NCBI GenBank assembly: GCA_964351025.1
Contig: CAYGLV010000004.1
Location: forward strand, 26,653 to 90,652
Direction of reading: 5' to 3'
DNA length: 64,000 nucleotides
DNA from: CAYGLV01 sp964351025
GTDB lineage: Bacteria; Actinomycetota; Thermoleophilia; Gaiellales; Gaiellaceae
Under the pieces are notes generated by a model. That model was given only the letters and a program-made list of their open reading frames with translations. It had not been told where the DNA came from and made no database searches. A program made the position numbers and the translations under genes. This document shows, piece after piece, positions 54,892-63,945 of this stretch. The stretch's first letter is position 1. Each line of letters opens with the position of its first letter.

Positions 54892-56301
54892 TCAGACCAC
54901 GTCGACGCGGATCGTGTTGGTGGAGCCCGGAATGTTGACGGCCGTGCCGGCGGTGATCACGACGCGGTCGCCCGCCTCGACGAGGCCGCTCTCACGCGCC
55001 GCCTCGAGCGACAGCGCCCAGAGCTCGGCGACATCGGTCGTCTGCGGGATCCGCAGCGGCACGACCCCCCACTCGAGCGCCAGCTGCTGCCAGCAGTGAT
55101 CGTGCGGCGTGAGCGCGACTATCGGCCGGTGCGGGCGCAGGCGCGCAACGGCGGATGCCGTGCGGCCCGTCGAGGTCGGCACGAGCATCGCCTTCGCCGC
55201 GATCGCCTCGGCGATGTCGCACGACGCGTTCGACATCGCCTGCCCGATCGTCGGCTGCTCCCCGGCCGACGGCAGCTGGTGACGGTAGCCGAGCGAGGGC
55301 TCGACCGCGCGTGCGATCTGGTCCATGGTCTCGACCGCCGCGACCGGGTAGGCACCGATCGCCGTCTCGCCGGAGAGCATGATCGCCGAGGTGCCGTCGA
55401 GGATCGCGTTTGCGACATCGGACGCCTCGGCGCGGGTCGGCTCCGGCCGGTGGAGCATCGACTCGAGCATCTGCGTCGCAGTGATCACGGGCTTTCCGCG
55501 TCCGAGCGCCTCGAGAATGATCCGCTTCTGGAGCAGCGGCACCTCGGCGGGGCCGATCTCGACGCCGAGGTCGCCCCGGGCGACCATCACCGCATGCGCC
55601 TCTCCCAGGATCTCGTCGAGCGCCGCGACCGCCTCGGCCTTCTCGATCTTCGCAATCACATGCGCATGCGACCCCGCGGCCTCGATCAGCTCGCGCAACG
55701 CGCGAACGTCTGCGCCCGAGCGGACGAACGAGAGCGCGACGAAGTCCACTCCCAGGTCAAGCGCGACCCGGAGGTCGCCGAGATCCTTCTCCGTGAGCGA
55801 CGGAATCGGCAGAGAGATGCCGGGCACGTTGACGCCCTTGTGCGCGCCGACCTCGCCTCCGACGAGCACCGCGCAGCGTGCGCGACCGCGCTCGACCTGC
55901 TCGACGCGCAGGCGGACGTGCCCGTCGTCGATCAGCACGTCGCTGCCCTGTACGAGCACCGTTCCGAGCACCGACGGGCTGACCGGCAGGTCACCTTCGC
56001 GGGCCTCGTCCTCGCCGGCGAGCACGACGGTGCCGCCGCGCGCGAGCACAACGGGGGCCGGAAGATCGCCAACGCGAAGCTTCGGGCCCTGAAGGTCGGC
56101 GACAAGCGCGAGCGGCCGGCCCGTGGCCGCCTGGGCCTCGCGGACGAGCCGGGCGCCCTCGGCGTGGTCCTCGTGCGTGCCGTGCGAGAAATTGAGGCGG
56201 GCGGCGTCCATGCCGGCCGCGACCAGGCGCGCCACCGTCTCTCGTGACGATGACGCCGGGCCGAGCGTCGCGACGATCTTGGTGCGCCTGGGCCCGTCCA
56301 T
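54892..56301 (-). CDS. pyk: Pyruvate kinase
   Basis: A 469-residue glycolytic enzyme, converting phosphoenolpyruvate and ADP to pyruvate and ATP. It has RTKIVATLGPASSS, AGMDAARLNFSHG, KGVNVPGISLPIPSLTEKD, VIAKIEKAEAVAALDEIL, MVARGDLGVEIG and KPVITATQMLESMLHRPEPTRAEASDVANA in family order, with catalytic Lys in KIEKAE and metal Glu/Asp in GDLGVE. C-terminal domain includes RTASAVARLRPHRPIVALT. ATG is 6 bases from TAGGCT (minus strand), which begins in the enolase stop; predicts a leaderless pyk transcript. Confidence 0.95.
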   Translation of the reverse strand: MDGPRRTKIVATLGPASSSRETVARLVAAGMDAARLNFSHGTHEDHAEGARLVREAQAATGRPLALVADLQGPKLRVGDLPAPVVLARGGTVVLAGEDEAREGDLPVSPSVLGTVLVQGSDVLIDDGHVRLRVEQVERGRARCAVLVGGEVGAHKGVNVPGISLPIPSLTEKDLGDLRVALDLGVDFVALSFVRSGADVRALRELIEAAGSHAHVIAKIEKAEAVAALDEILGEAHAVMVARGDLGVEIGPAEVPLLQKRIILEALGRGKPVITATQMLESMLHRPEPTRAEASDVANAILDGTSAIMLSGETAIGAYPVAAVETMDQIARAVEPSLGYRHQLPSAGEQPTIGQAMSNASCDIAEAIAAKAMLVPTSTGRTASAVARLRPHRPIVALTPHDHCWQQLALEWGVVPLRIPQTTDVAELWALSLEAARESGLVEAGDRVVITAGTAVNIPGSTNTIRVDVV

Positions 56302-56307
56302 GAGCGA

Positions 56308-56313
56308 AGCCTA
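56308..56313 (-). promoter_or_regulatory. Predicted leaderless -10 box of pyk
   Basis: On the minus strand TAGGCT ends 6 bases before ATG 56301; its TAG is the stop codon of the enolase gene. No ribosome site is present. Confidence 0.45.
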
Positions 56314-57591
56314 GCTTTGCGAAAAGTGCGGGAAGGCCGCCCAGCCCGGATAGGCGGCCGCCTCGCCCAGCTCCTCCTCGATCCGCAGGAGCTGGTTGTA
56401 CTTCGCGACGCGGTCCGACCGCGAGGGAGCGCCGGTCTTGATCTGACCCGCGTTCGTCGCAACGGCGAGGTCCGCGATCGTCGCGTCCTCGGTCTCGCCG
56501 GAACGGTGGGAGATGACAACGGCAAAGCCGTTCGCGCGCGCGAGCTCGATCGCATCGAGCGTCTCGGTGAGCGTGCCGATCTGGTTCACCTTGACGAGGA
56601 TCGCGTTGGCGACGCCGCCTTCGATTCCCCGCCGGAGGCGCTCGACGTTCGTGACGAACAGGTCGTCGCCCACGAGCTGGACACGACCGCCGAGCCGTTC
56701 GGTCAGGCTCTTCCAGCCGTTCCACTCGTCCTCGGCGAGGCCGTCTTCGATCGAGACGAGCGGGAAGCGCTCGGCAAGCGACGCGTACAGGTCGATGAGC
56801 GCCGCGGTATCCAGGCTCCGCCCCTCGACGCCGTAGGAGCCGTCCCGGAAGAACTCCGTCGAGGCCGGGTCGAGCGCGATCGCCACCTTGTCGCGGTGGC
56901 CGGCCCGCTCCGCCGCCTCGAGGATCGCCGCGATCGCCTCTTCGGCCGTGCCGAGGTCGGGCGCAAACCCGCCCTCGTCGCCGACAGCGGTCGCAAGGCC
57001 CCGCTCGTGGAGCAGCGCCTTCAGCGTGTGGAACGTCTCGGCGCCGATCTGCAGCGCCTCGGAGAAGGAGGATGCGCCGGCCGGCACGACCATGAACTCC
57101 TGGAAGTCGATCGAATTCTGGGCATGGGCCCCCCCGTTGATGACGTTCAGCATCGGCACCGGCAGGACATGGGCGCTCGCGCCGCCGATCCAGCGAAAGA
57201 GCGAGACGCCTGCCTGCGCGGCCGCCGCCTTCGCTGCGGCAAGCGAGCAGCCGAGGATCGCGTTCGCGCCCAGCCGGGCCTTGTTCGGCGTGCCGTCGAG
57301 CGCGACGAGCGCGGCGTCGAGCCCGCGCTGGTCCTCCGCGTCCAGGCCGAGCAGGGCCGCCGCGAGCTCGCCGTTGACGTTGGCGACCGCTTTCGTCACA
57401 CCCTTGCCGAGGTAGGTGCCCCGGTCTCCGTCACGCAGTTCGACCGCCTCGAAGGCGCCGGTCGAGGCGCCCGACGGGACGGCGGCGCGGCCGCGTGCAC
57501 CCGACTCGAGCCCGATCTCGACCTCGACCGTCGGGTTTCCTCGCGAATCGAGGATCTGTCGGGCCCACACGTTCGCGATCGCACTCGTCAT
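56311..57591 (-). CDS. eno: Enolase
   Basis: A 426-residue enolase, converting 2-phosphoglycerate to phosphoenolpyruvate. Motifs: ARQILDSRGNPTVEVEI, VPSGASTGAFEAVELRDGD, MLNVINGGAHAQNSIDFQEFMVVPAGA, VGDEGGFAPDL, VSIEDGLAEDEWNGW, LVGDDLFVTN, VKVNQIGTLTETLDAI and VISHRSGETEDATIADLAVAT, the last holding the active-site lysine/His region. Normal length. ATG start overlaps the mazG stop (ATGA). Standard actinobacterial context. Confidence 0.97.
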   Translation of the reverse strand: MTSAIANVWARQILDSRGNPTVEVEIGLESGARGRAAVPSGASTGAFEAVELRDGDRGTYLGKGVTKAVANVNGELAAALLGLDAEDQRGLDAALVALDGTPNKARLGANAILGCSLAAAKAAAAQAGVSLFRWIGGASAHVLPVPMLNVINGGAHAQNSIDFQEFMVVPAGASSFSEALQIGAETFHTLKALLHERGLATAVGDEGGFAPDLGTAEEAIAAILEAAERAGHRDKVAIALDPASTEFFRDGSYGVEGRSLDTAALIDLYASLAERFPLVSIEDGLAEDEWNGWKSLTERLGGRVQLVGDDLFVTNVERLRRGIEGGVANAILVKVNQIGTLTETLDAIELARANGFAVVISHRSGETEDATIADLAVATNAGQIKTGAPSRSDRVAKYNQLLRIEEELGEAAAYPGWAAFPHFSQS

Positions 57592-58382
57592 CGCAGCTGC
57601 TCCTTTGCCTCGTCGTAATAGCGGTCCTGGTCCTCGAGCCCGAGCGCCTGCCAGTCCTCTCCCCGCTCGGAGGCGAGCACCGTGGCACGCTCGACGCGCG
57701 CGACAAACATGCTCGTCGTTCCGCGCAGCGCAAGCTCGGGGTCCACATTGAGCCGCCGCGCGAGATTCACGACCGTGAAGAGCACGTCTCCGATCTCGGC
57801 GGAAACGCGTTCGTCGGGCTCGCCCTCGGGCTTCGGCGCGCCCGCCCGCTCGAGCTCGGCCACGAGCTCGCCCAGCTCCTCGCGCACCTTCGCAAGCGGC
57901 CCGTCGAGATCGGGCCAGTCGTAGCCGACGGCCGCGGCCCGGCGCTGCACCTTGCGCGCCCGGGCGAGCGCCGGCAGTCCGTCGGGAACCTCGTGGAAGA
58001 TCCCGGTGCGCCCTTCCAGGGCGCGCTTCGTCTCTTCCCACGTGTGGCGCACCTCGGCGGGCGTGGACGCTTGCCCCTCGCCGAAGACATGGGGATGTCT
58101 CCGGACGAGCTTCTCGTGGACGCCTCGCGCGACCGCCTCCAGATCGCCGTGGCCATCCTCCGCCAGAAGAAGGGCCAGGAAGTAGACCTGGAAGAGGAGA
58201 TCGCCGAGCTCGTCGAGCAGCTTTGCGCCGTCGCCCGCCAGTGCCGCGTCGGCGACCTCGTACGCTTCCTCGACCGTGTGCGGGACGATCGTGCGCGCCG
58301 TCTGCTCGCGGTCCCACGGGCAGTCGCGCCTGAGGCGCTCGGTCAGCTCCTGCAGCTCGAGGAGCGCCTCGGCCAAAGACAT
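57588..58382 (-). CDS. mazG: MazG-family nucleoside triphosphate pyrophosphohydrolase
   Basis: A 264-residue tandem MazG protein. N-terminal domain: LRRDCPWDREQTARTIVPHTVEEAYEVADA with EE..DE motif in LLDELGDLLFQV; C-terminal domain: LREELGELVAEL, EIGDVLFTVVNLAR, and EHALRGTTSMF-like end. It hydrolyses non-canonical or (p)ppGpp-linked NTPs to NMP. ATG overlaps eno. Gene order mazG-eno is the actinobacterial pattern. Confidence 0.9.
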   Translation of the reverse strand: MSLAEALLELQELTERLRRDCPWDREQTARTIVPHTVEEAYEVADAALAGDGAKLLDELGDLLFQVYFLALLLAEDGHGDLEAVARGVHEKLVRRHPHVFGEGQASTPAEVRHTWEETKRALEGRTGIFHEVPDGLPALARARKVQRRAAAVGYDWPDLDGPLAKVREELGELVAELERAGAPKPEGEPDERVSAEIGDVLFTVVNLARRLNVDPELALRGTTSMFVARVERATVLASERGEDWQALGLEDQDRYYDEAKEQLR

Positions 58383-58386
58383 GGAA

Positions 58387-59391
58387 CTAGCCGGGAGAGG
58401 TCTCGGTCGCCGTCGGCGGCGGGGGAGGCGGCTGGAAGCCGACCGCGTAGCGCACTTTGTTCTCGTACTCCTGCTTGACGTCGTCCACCCAGGCCGTCAT
58501 GGCCTCGTTGCGCTTCGTCTGGAGGAGCTGCTGGGAGATCGACTCCTTCACGTCCTTCAAGGGCGTCTCCTTTGCCGGCTTGATGTCGGACAGCGGCTCG
58601 ATGATGTGGTAGCCGTACTCCGTCTTCACCGGCCGCGAGACCGTGCCTTTCTTGAGCAGGAAGGCGGTCTGGTCGAACGCTGCGACGGTCTGGCCGCGCG
58701 CGATCGTCAGCTTGCCACCCTGGTCCTTCGAGCCCGGATCGTCCGAGTACTTCTTTGCAAGCGCTGCAAAATTGCCGCCGGCCTGGAGCTGATTGTAGAC
58801 GTCATCCGCCAGAGTCTTCGTCTTGACGAGGATGTGGCGCACGTCGCGGCCCTCCGGCTGGCTGTACGTCGCCTTGTTCTCGGCGTAGTAGCTGGAGACG
58901 TCCTTGTCTGTCACCTTCACGGCCTTCGTGACCTTCGCAAAGACTGCCTCCGAGACGAGCTGCGCGCGTAGATCAGCCGTCACCTGCGTGTCGGTGAGCC
59001 CCTGGTCGGCGAGTTGCTTCAGGTACTTCTTCTCGTCGCCGGCGAAGTACTGCTTCTTGATCTGCACCAGGCGCTCGGCCACCTGCTTGTCGGTGATCTC
59101 GAGGCCGAGATCCTTTGCCTTCTGCTCGAACTCGACGCGCTGGACGAGGTACGCGACCGCCTGGTTCTTGAGCGTCTGGTACTCGGTCGTGCCGGCCTTC
59201 GGGAACTCTCGCTTCTGCGCCGAATAGCTCTTCTTCGCCTGCGCCAGGACGCCCTCGAAAGCGGCCGCCGCGATCGCCTCGCCGTCCACGAGCGCGACGG
59301 CGTTGCTCGGCACCTTGCCATCACCGCCGCAGCCGGCGACGACGAGCGCGAGTGCCACTGCGAGGAGTATCGGAAGGCGTGAGGATTTCAT
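58387..59391 (-). CDS. SurA/PpiC-like peptidyl-prolyl isomerase lipoprotein
   Basis: A 334-residue exported foldase. Lipoprotein signal LPILLAVALALVVAGCGG with lipobox VAGC. SurA_N-type helical segment (residues about 40-160), then a parvulin PPIase domain: DVRHILVKTKTLADDVYNQLQAG, NFAALAKKYSDDPGSKDQGGKL and KTEYGYHIIEPL. A Pro-rich tail (PPPPPPTATETSPG) ends the protein. Assists folding or secretion outside the membrane. Between mfd and mazG in the cluster. Confidence 0.9.
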   Translation of the reverse strand: MKSSRLPILLAVALALVVAGCGGDGKVPSNAVALVDGEAIAAAAFEGVLAQAKKSYSAQKREFPKAGTTEYQTLKNQAVAYLVQRVEFEQKAKDLGLEITDKQVAERLVQIKKQYFAGDEKKYLKQLADQGLTDTQVTADLRAQLVSEAVFAKVTKAVKVTDKDVSSYYAENKATYSQPEGRDVRHILVKTKTLADDVYNQLQAGGNFAALAKKYSDDPGSKDQGGKLTIARGQTVAAFDQTAFLLKKGTVSRPVKTEYGYHIIEPLSDIKPAKETPLKDVKESISQQLLQTKRNEAMTAWVDDVKQEYENKVRYAVGFQPPPPPPTATETSPG

Positions 59392-59415
59392 GGAAAAGCG
59401 CCTACAGCCCCGTTT

Positions 59416-62400
59416 CTAGGCCGCCTGACGCGCGGCGAGTATAGCAGCGGCCAGATCGAGCGCTCCCGCCAGCGAGTCGGTCCGCCGGGACACCTCTCGC
59501 TTGGCCGACGTGTACACCGCGGTGTCGGCGATTCCCCGCAGCGCGCGCAGTTCGGCCGAGCCGAGCACGAGCGGGCCGATGGTCGCGCGACCACCGTGGA
59601 AGACGAGGAAGTCCGCGCCGAGTCGCGCCAGCAGGAGCTTCGCGTCCTGAATCATGAAGAGGCTCTCCACAGGATCGGGGATCGGGCCGTACCGGTCCTC
59701 GAGAGAAGCCCGGAGCTCGCGCAGCTCATCGTCGGTCTCGGCGAGGGCAAGCCGCCGGTGGATGTCGATCTTGAGCGCCTCCGAGGCCACGTAGCTCGCG
59801 GGCACGAACGCGTCCACGCGCGCGTCGATCCGCACGGGCCGGGCCGCCGCGCGGCGCTGGCCCGACAGCTCGGCGACCGCCTGGTTCAGCATCTCGAGGT
59901 AGAGCTCGAAGCCGAGCGCGGCGACGTGCCCGGACTGTTCAGCGCCGAGCAGGTCGCCGGCGCCCCTGATCTCGAGGTCCCGCATCGCGATCTGGAAGCC
60001 CGCGCCGAGCTCGGTGTGGTCGGCGAGCGTCGCCAGCCTCGCACGGGCGTCCGGCGTCAGCTCCTGGGAATCCGGGTAGAGGAGATAAGCGTGCGCAGTC
60101 ACGTCGGAGCGGCCGACGCGGCCGCGGATCTGGTAGAGCTGCGCAAGTCCCAACGCGTCGGCGCGCTCGACCACGAGGGTGTTCGCCTGGGGGATGTCGA
60201 GCCCCGACTCGATGATCGTGGTCGCCACGAGCACGTCGGCGTCGCCGCGCACGAAGGCGTGCATGCGCTCCTCGAGCTCGCGCTCGCGCATCTTCCCGTG
60301 CGCGACGAGCAGACGGAGGCCGGGGCAGAGCTGCTGCAGCTTCTCCGCCGCCTCGTCGATCGTCTCGACCCGGTTGTGGAGGTAGAACGACTGGCCGCCG
60401 CGCGCGTGCTCGCGTTCGAGCGCCGCCCGGATCAGCTCCTCGTCGTAGGCCCCCACCGTCGTGCGGATCGGGCGGCGCCCCTCGGGCGGGGTCTCGATCA
60501 CCGAGATGTCGCGCAGGCCGGAGAGCGACATCTGGAGCGTGCGCGGGATCGGTGTCGCCGAGAGCGACAGGACGTCCACCTCGAGCCGGAGCGCGCGCAG
60601 CAGCTCCTTCTGGGCGACGCCGAAGCGTTGCTCCTCGTCGAGCACGACGAGGCCGAGGTCCTTCGGGATCACGTCACGGGAGAGCAGGCGATGCGTGCCG
60701 ACGAGCACGTCGACCTTGCCCGCGGCGAAGTCGGCGAGGGTCTGCTTGACCTCCGACTGGCTCCTGAACCGCGACACCATCTCGACGCGCACCGGGAAGT
60801 CGCGATAGCGCTCGCGGAACGTGTTCCAGTGCTGCTCCGCGAGGATCGTCGTCGGGCAGAGAACGAGCGTCTGGCGGCCGTTGACCGCGATCGCGAATGC
60901 CGCCCGGACGGCGACCTCCGTCTTGCCGAAGCCGACGTCGCCGCACACCAGCCTGTCCATCGGGCGCGGCGCCTCGAGATCCTCCTTCACAGCCTCGATC
61001 GCGCGTTCCTGATCGGCCGTCTCGCGGAACGGGAACTCGGCCTCGAGCCGCTCGAACCACTCGTTGCGCAGGTCGTAGGAGGCACCTGAGGCCTGTTGCC
61101 GTCGCGCATAGAGCGCCAGCAGCTCGCCGGCGAGCTCGCGCACGGCCTGGCGGGCGCGGGTCTTGAGCGTCTGCCAGGCCTTGCCGCCCAGCTTCGAGAG
61201 CGCCGGGGCGCTCCCGTCGGCGCCGATGTACTTCGAGACCTTGCCGAGCTGCTCGTGCGGGACGTACAGCCGGTCCTCGCCACGGAAGGCGAGGTGGAGG
61301 TAGTCGCGAGTGACTCCGGCGACCTCTTTGGTCTCGAACCCGAGGAGGCGGCCGACGCCGTGGTCTTCGTGGACGATGTGGTCGCCCGTGCGCAGGTCGG
61401 CGAACGACTGGAGCGCGCGGCCGATCCGGGCCTCGCGGGGCGCGCGTTTGCGAAAGACCTGCGCGTCGGGGAGCAGCGCCAGCCCGAGCTCGCGCCAGAC
61501 GAAGCCACGGCGTGCCGGCGAGACCGCGAAGCGCAGCTGCGGCTCACGCGCCGGGGTCTGGCCCGGATCGAGCAGCTCGGCCTCGGCGCGCCGGAGCAGG
61601 CTCTTGGTCCGCAGCGCATCCCCGCGGTGTGGGAACGCGACGATGACGCGCAGCCCGGCGCGGACGAACGCGGCGAGCTCGTTCTCGGCCTCGGCGAGGC
61701 CACGCGCGGCGAGCGCCGGCCGTTGCGCCTCGAACGAGAACGGCTGTCCCTGAGGGAACGGGTCGAGCTCGGCGGAGCCGGCCAGCGACTGCTCAGGAAG
61801 CCCCCGCTCGTCCCAGAGCCGCCGCACCTCGTCCGGTTGCCAGACGAGGTCGGGCGGGCGCTCGAGCGCCGCCACGAGATCGGAGGGCGCGCGCGGGGGC
61901 AGATCCCGGTCAGGGAGCGACGGCTCCGAATCGGCGGCGCGCCGCTCGGCGGCCGGATAGACGAGCGCGCGCTCGACCGCGTGCAGAGCGCGCTGCGTGA
62001 ACACGGAGAAAGCCCGCACCTGCTCGACCTCGTCGCCGAAGAGCTCGACGCGCAGGGGCTCACGGCCGGTCGAGGGGAAGACGTCGAGGATGCCCCCGCG
62101 AACCGCGAACTGGCCCCGCTCCTCGACCCGCTCGACGCGCTCGTACCCGGCGGCGGCGAGCGCGGCGGCCAGCCCGCCGATCCCGGGCTCCGCGCCGACC
62201 TCGAGCAGCACCGGCTCCGCCCGCGCCGCCAGGGGCGGCATGCCCTCGGCCAGCGCCGCCGCGGAGATGCAGACGAGCCCGCCGGCGGCGAGCACATCGA
62301 GCGCGCGGACGCGCTCGCCGATGAGGTGGGGCGGTGGCTCGAGCCCGGAGTCCCAGCCGACTCCCCGACCTGGCAGAAAGGCGACCTGCTCGGGCCCGAG

Positions 62401-62616
62401 GAACCATCCAGCGGCCTCGGCCGCATCGCGGGCGTCGGCATCCTCGGGCAGCAGGCAGACGAGCGCTCGCCCGAGGTGCTCGTGGAGCGCAGCGAGCAGG
62501 AGCGGCAGGGCCGGCTCGGAGACACGGGCTCGCGCCGGCAGAGCGGCGGCGAACTCCTGCAGCCGCTCGTGGGCGGCGAGCTCGAGGGCCAGCGAGTGGA
62601 GAACGGGACGGTCCAT
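59416..62616 (-). CDS. mfd: Transcription-repair coupling factor Mfd
   Basis: A 1066-residue Mfd, the ATP-dependent translocase that removes stalled RNA polymerase and recruits UvrA. It has a UvrB-homology region, a CarD-like RNA polymerase-interacting domain (HEDHGVGRLLGFETKEVAG), helicase motifs GDVGFGKTEVAVRAAF (Walker A), LVVLDEEQRFGV (Walker B), LSATPIPRTL and the TRG region (IQIRGRVGRSDVTAHAYLLY), and a TRCF C-terminal domain. ATG start. Length is a little shorter than the 1150-1200 of E. coli and Mycobacterium. Confidence 0.94.
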   Translation of the reverse strand: MDRPVLHSLALELAAHERLQEFAAALPARARVSEPALPLLLAALHEHLGRALVCLLPEDADARDAAEAAGWFLGPEQVAFLPGRGVGWDSGLEPPPHLIGERVRALDVLAAGGLVCISAAALAEGMPPLAARAEPVLLEVGAEPGIGGLAAALAAAGYERVERVEERGQFAVRGGILDVFPSTGREPLRVELFGDEVEQVRAFSVFTQRALHAVERALVYPAAERRAADSEPSLPDRDLPPRAPSDLVAALERPPDLVWQPDEVRRLWDERGLPEQSLAGSAELDPFPQGQPFSFEAQRPALAARGLAEAENELAAFVRAGLRVIVAFPHRGDALRTKSLLRRAEAELLDPGQTPAREPQLRFAVSPARRGFVWRELGLALLPDAQVFRKRAPREARIGRALQSFADLRTGDHIVHEDHGVGRLLGFETKEVAGVTRDYLHLAFRGEDRLYVPHEQLGKVSKYIGADGSAPALSKLGGKAWQTLKTRARQAVRELAGELLALYARRQQASGASYDLRNEWFERLEAEFPFRETADQERAIEAVKEDLEAPRPMDRLVCGDVGFGKTEVAVRAAFAIAVNGRQTLVLCPTTILAEQHWNTFRERYRDFPVRVEMVSRFRSQSEVKQTLADFAAGKVDVLVGTHRLLSRDVIPKDLGLVVLDEEQRFGVAQKELLRALRLEVDVLSLSATPIPRTLQMSLSGLRDISVIETPPEGRRPIRTTVGAYDEELIRAALEREHARGGQSFYLHNRVETIDEAAEKLQQLCPGLRLLVAHGKMRERELEERMHAFVRGDADVLVATTIIESGLDIPQANTLVVERADALGLAQLYQIRGRVGRSDVTAHAYLLYPDSQELTPDARARLATLADHTELGAGFQIAMRDLEIRGAGDLLGAEQSGHVAALGFELYLEMLNQAVAELSGQRRAAARPVRIDARVDAFVPASYVASEALKIDIHRRLALAETDDELRELRASLEDRYGPIPDPVESLFMIQDAKLLLARLGADFLVFHGGRATIGPLVLGSAELRALRGIADTAVYTSAKREVSRRTDSLAGALDLAAAILAARQAA

Positions 62617-62625
62617 GACGGCGCC

Positions 62626-63219
62626 TTAGTTGAAGCGGCGCTGGGCCGCGGCGAGCCCTTCGCCGGCGAGCAGCTCGACGACGTCCGCGGCCTGCGCGAT
62701 CAGGGCCTCGCCGTTCTCCTCCGGCTCGAACCGGGAGAGCACGAAATCGGCGACGTCGCGCCGGTCGCCTCGGCCCGGACGGCCAACGCCGACGCGGACG
62801 CGCAGGAACTCTTGCGTGCCGAGCGCCTGAGCGATCGAGCGCAGCCCGTTGTGGCCGGCCAGCCCCCCGCCGAGCCGGACCTGCAGGCGCCCCGGCTCGA
62901 GATCGACGTCGTCGTGCACAACGACGAGTGCTTCCGGCCGGACCTTGAAAAAGCGAGTGGCGACTCCGACCGGGCCGCCGGACAGGTTCATGTACGTCTC
63001 CGGCTTGAGCAGGGCGAGCCTCGCCTCACCCACGCGCAACTCGGCCAGCTGGCCGGAGAACTTCGAGCGAAACGAGCCGCCGTGCCTGCGAGCCAGCTCG
63101 TCCACCGCCATCCAGCCGGCGTTGTGCCGGTCCCGGGCGTGCTCGCGACCCGGGTTGCCGAGCCCCGCGACGAGCAGGTCGAGCGTCGAGGCGGTCTCGC
63201 CCCGACGAAAGAGGCGCAC
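62626..63219 (-). CDS. pth: Peptidyl-tRNA hydrolase
   Basis: A 197-residue Pth that releases tRNA from stalled peptidyl-tRNAs. Motifs are LLVAGLGNPGREHARDRHNAGW (with active-site His and Asn), LALLKPETYMNLSGGPVG and VVVHDDVDLEPGRLQVRLGGGLAGHNGLRSIA, including the catalytic Asp and His. GTG starts directly after the L25 gene's TAG; the two are cotranscribed, as usual for rplY-pth. Confidence 0.95.
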   Translation of the reverse strand: MRLFRRGETASTLDLLVAGLGNPGREHARDRHNAGWMAVDELARRHGGSFRSKFSGQLAELRVGEARLALLKPETYMNLSGGPVGVATRFFKVRPEALVVVHDDVDLEPGRLQVRLGGGLAGHNGLRSIAQALGTQEFLRVRVGVGRPGRGDRRDVADFVLSRFEPEENGEALIAQAADVVELLAGEGLAAAQRRFN

Positions 63220-63921
63220 CTATTCCTCGGCGGAACCGGTCTCGCCGCCGCCGGACTCGCCCTCGGCGCCCTCGGCCGGGGCTTCGCCTTCTGCACCTTC
63301 GCCCGCTTCGCCCTCTTCGCCCTCGACGACCTCCGGCTCCTCTTCGACGACGAGCTTGGGCAGCGTGACCGTGGCGATGACCGTCTCGTGCGGATCGTCG
63401 AGGTAGGTCACGCCCGCGATCGCCGGCAGATTCTCGACCCGCAGCACGTCACCGATCTCGAGCGCGCTCACGTCGAGATCGACGTGCTCGGGAATGCTCA
63501 TCGGCAGCGCCTCGATGTTGACATCGCGCGTGACATGCGTGAGCACGCCGCCGAGCTTCACGCCTGCCGGCTCGCCGATCAGATCCACAGCCACGAGAGC
63601 GTGGATCGGCTGGTCGAGGCGCACCTCCTGCAGGTCGATGTGCGTGACGGTGCCGCGGATCGGATCGCGCTGGTACTCCTTGAGAATCGACGGATACACC
63701 GTCGCCTGGCCGGCGACGACGACGTCGAGGATCGCGTGCAGGCCGGAGGGCCCCGTGAGCGCACCGCGCAGGTCGCGCTCCGGCACGACGAAGGGGTTCG
63801 GCGCCTTGCCCTTGCCGTAGAGGACCCCCGGGATCAGGCCCTGCCTGCGCAGGCGCCGAGTCTCGCGCGAGCCGAACTGCTGGCGCGCTTGCACCTCGAT
63901 CTGAAATCTCTGGCTGGACAC
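63220..63921 (-). CDS. rplY: Ribosomal protein L25, long CTC form
   Basis: A 233-residue L25/CTC protein binding 5S rRNA. N-terminal L25 domain: ARQQFGSRETRRLRRQGLIPGVLYGKG, then the C-terminal TL5 beta-domain with LGGVLTHVTRDVNIEALPMSIPEHVDLDVSALEIGDVL. A low-complexity acidic tail (EEEPEVVEGEEGEAGEG) extends about 40 residues. GTG start preceded 8 bases earlier by TACAAT on the minus strand. First gene of the rplY-pth-mfd run. Confidence 0.92.
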   Translation of the reverse strand: MSSQRFQIEVQARQQFGSRETRRLRRQGLIPGVLYGKGKAPNPFVVPERDLRGALTGPSGLHAILDVVVAGQATVYPSILKEYQRDPIRGTVTHIDLQEVRLDQPIHALVAVDLIGEPAGVKLGGVLTHVTRDVNIEALPMSIPEHVDLDVSALEIGDVLRVENLPAIAGVTYLDDPHETVIATVTLPKLVVEEEPEVVEGEEGEAGEGAEGEAPAEGAEGESGGGETGSAEE

Positions 63922-63929
63922 GGCGGCGG

Positions 63930-63935
63930 ATTGTA
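63930..63935 (-). promoter_or_regulatory. Predicted -10 box of rplY
   Basis: On the minus strand TACAAT, close to the consensus TATAAT, ends 8 bases before GTG 63921. No ribosome site lies between, again predicting a leaderless or very short leader. Confidence 0.45.
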
Positions 63936-63945
63936 GCTGAGCGAG

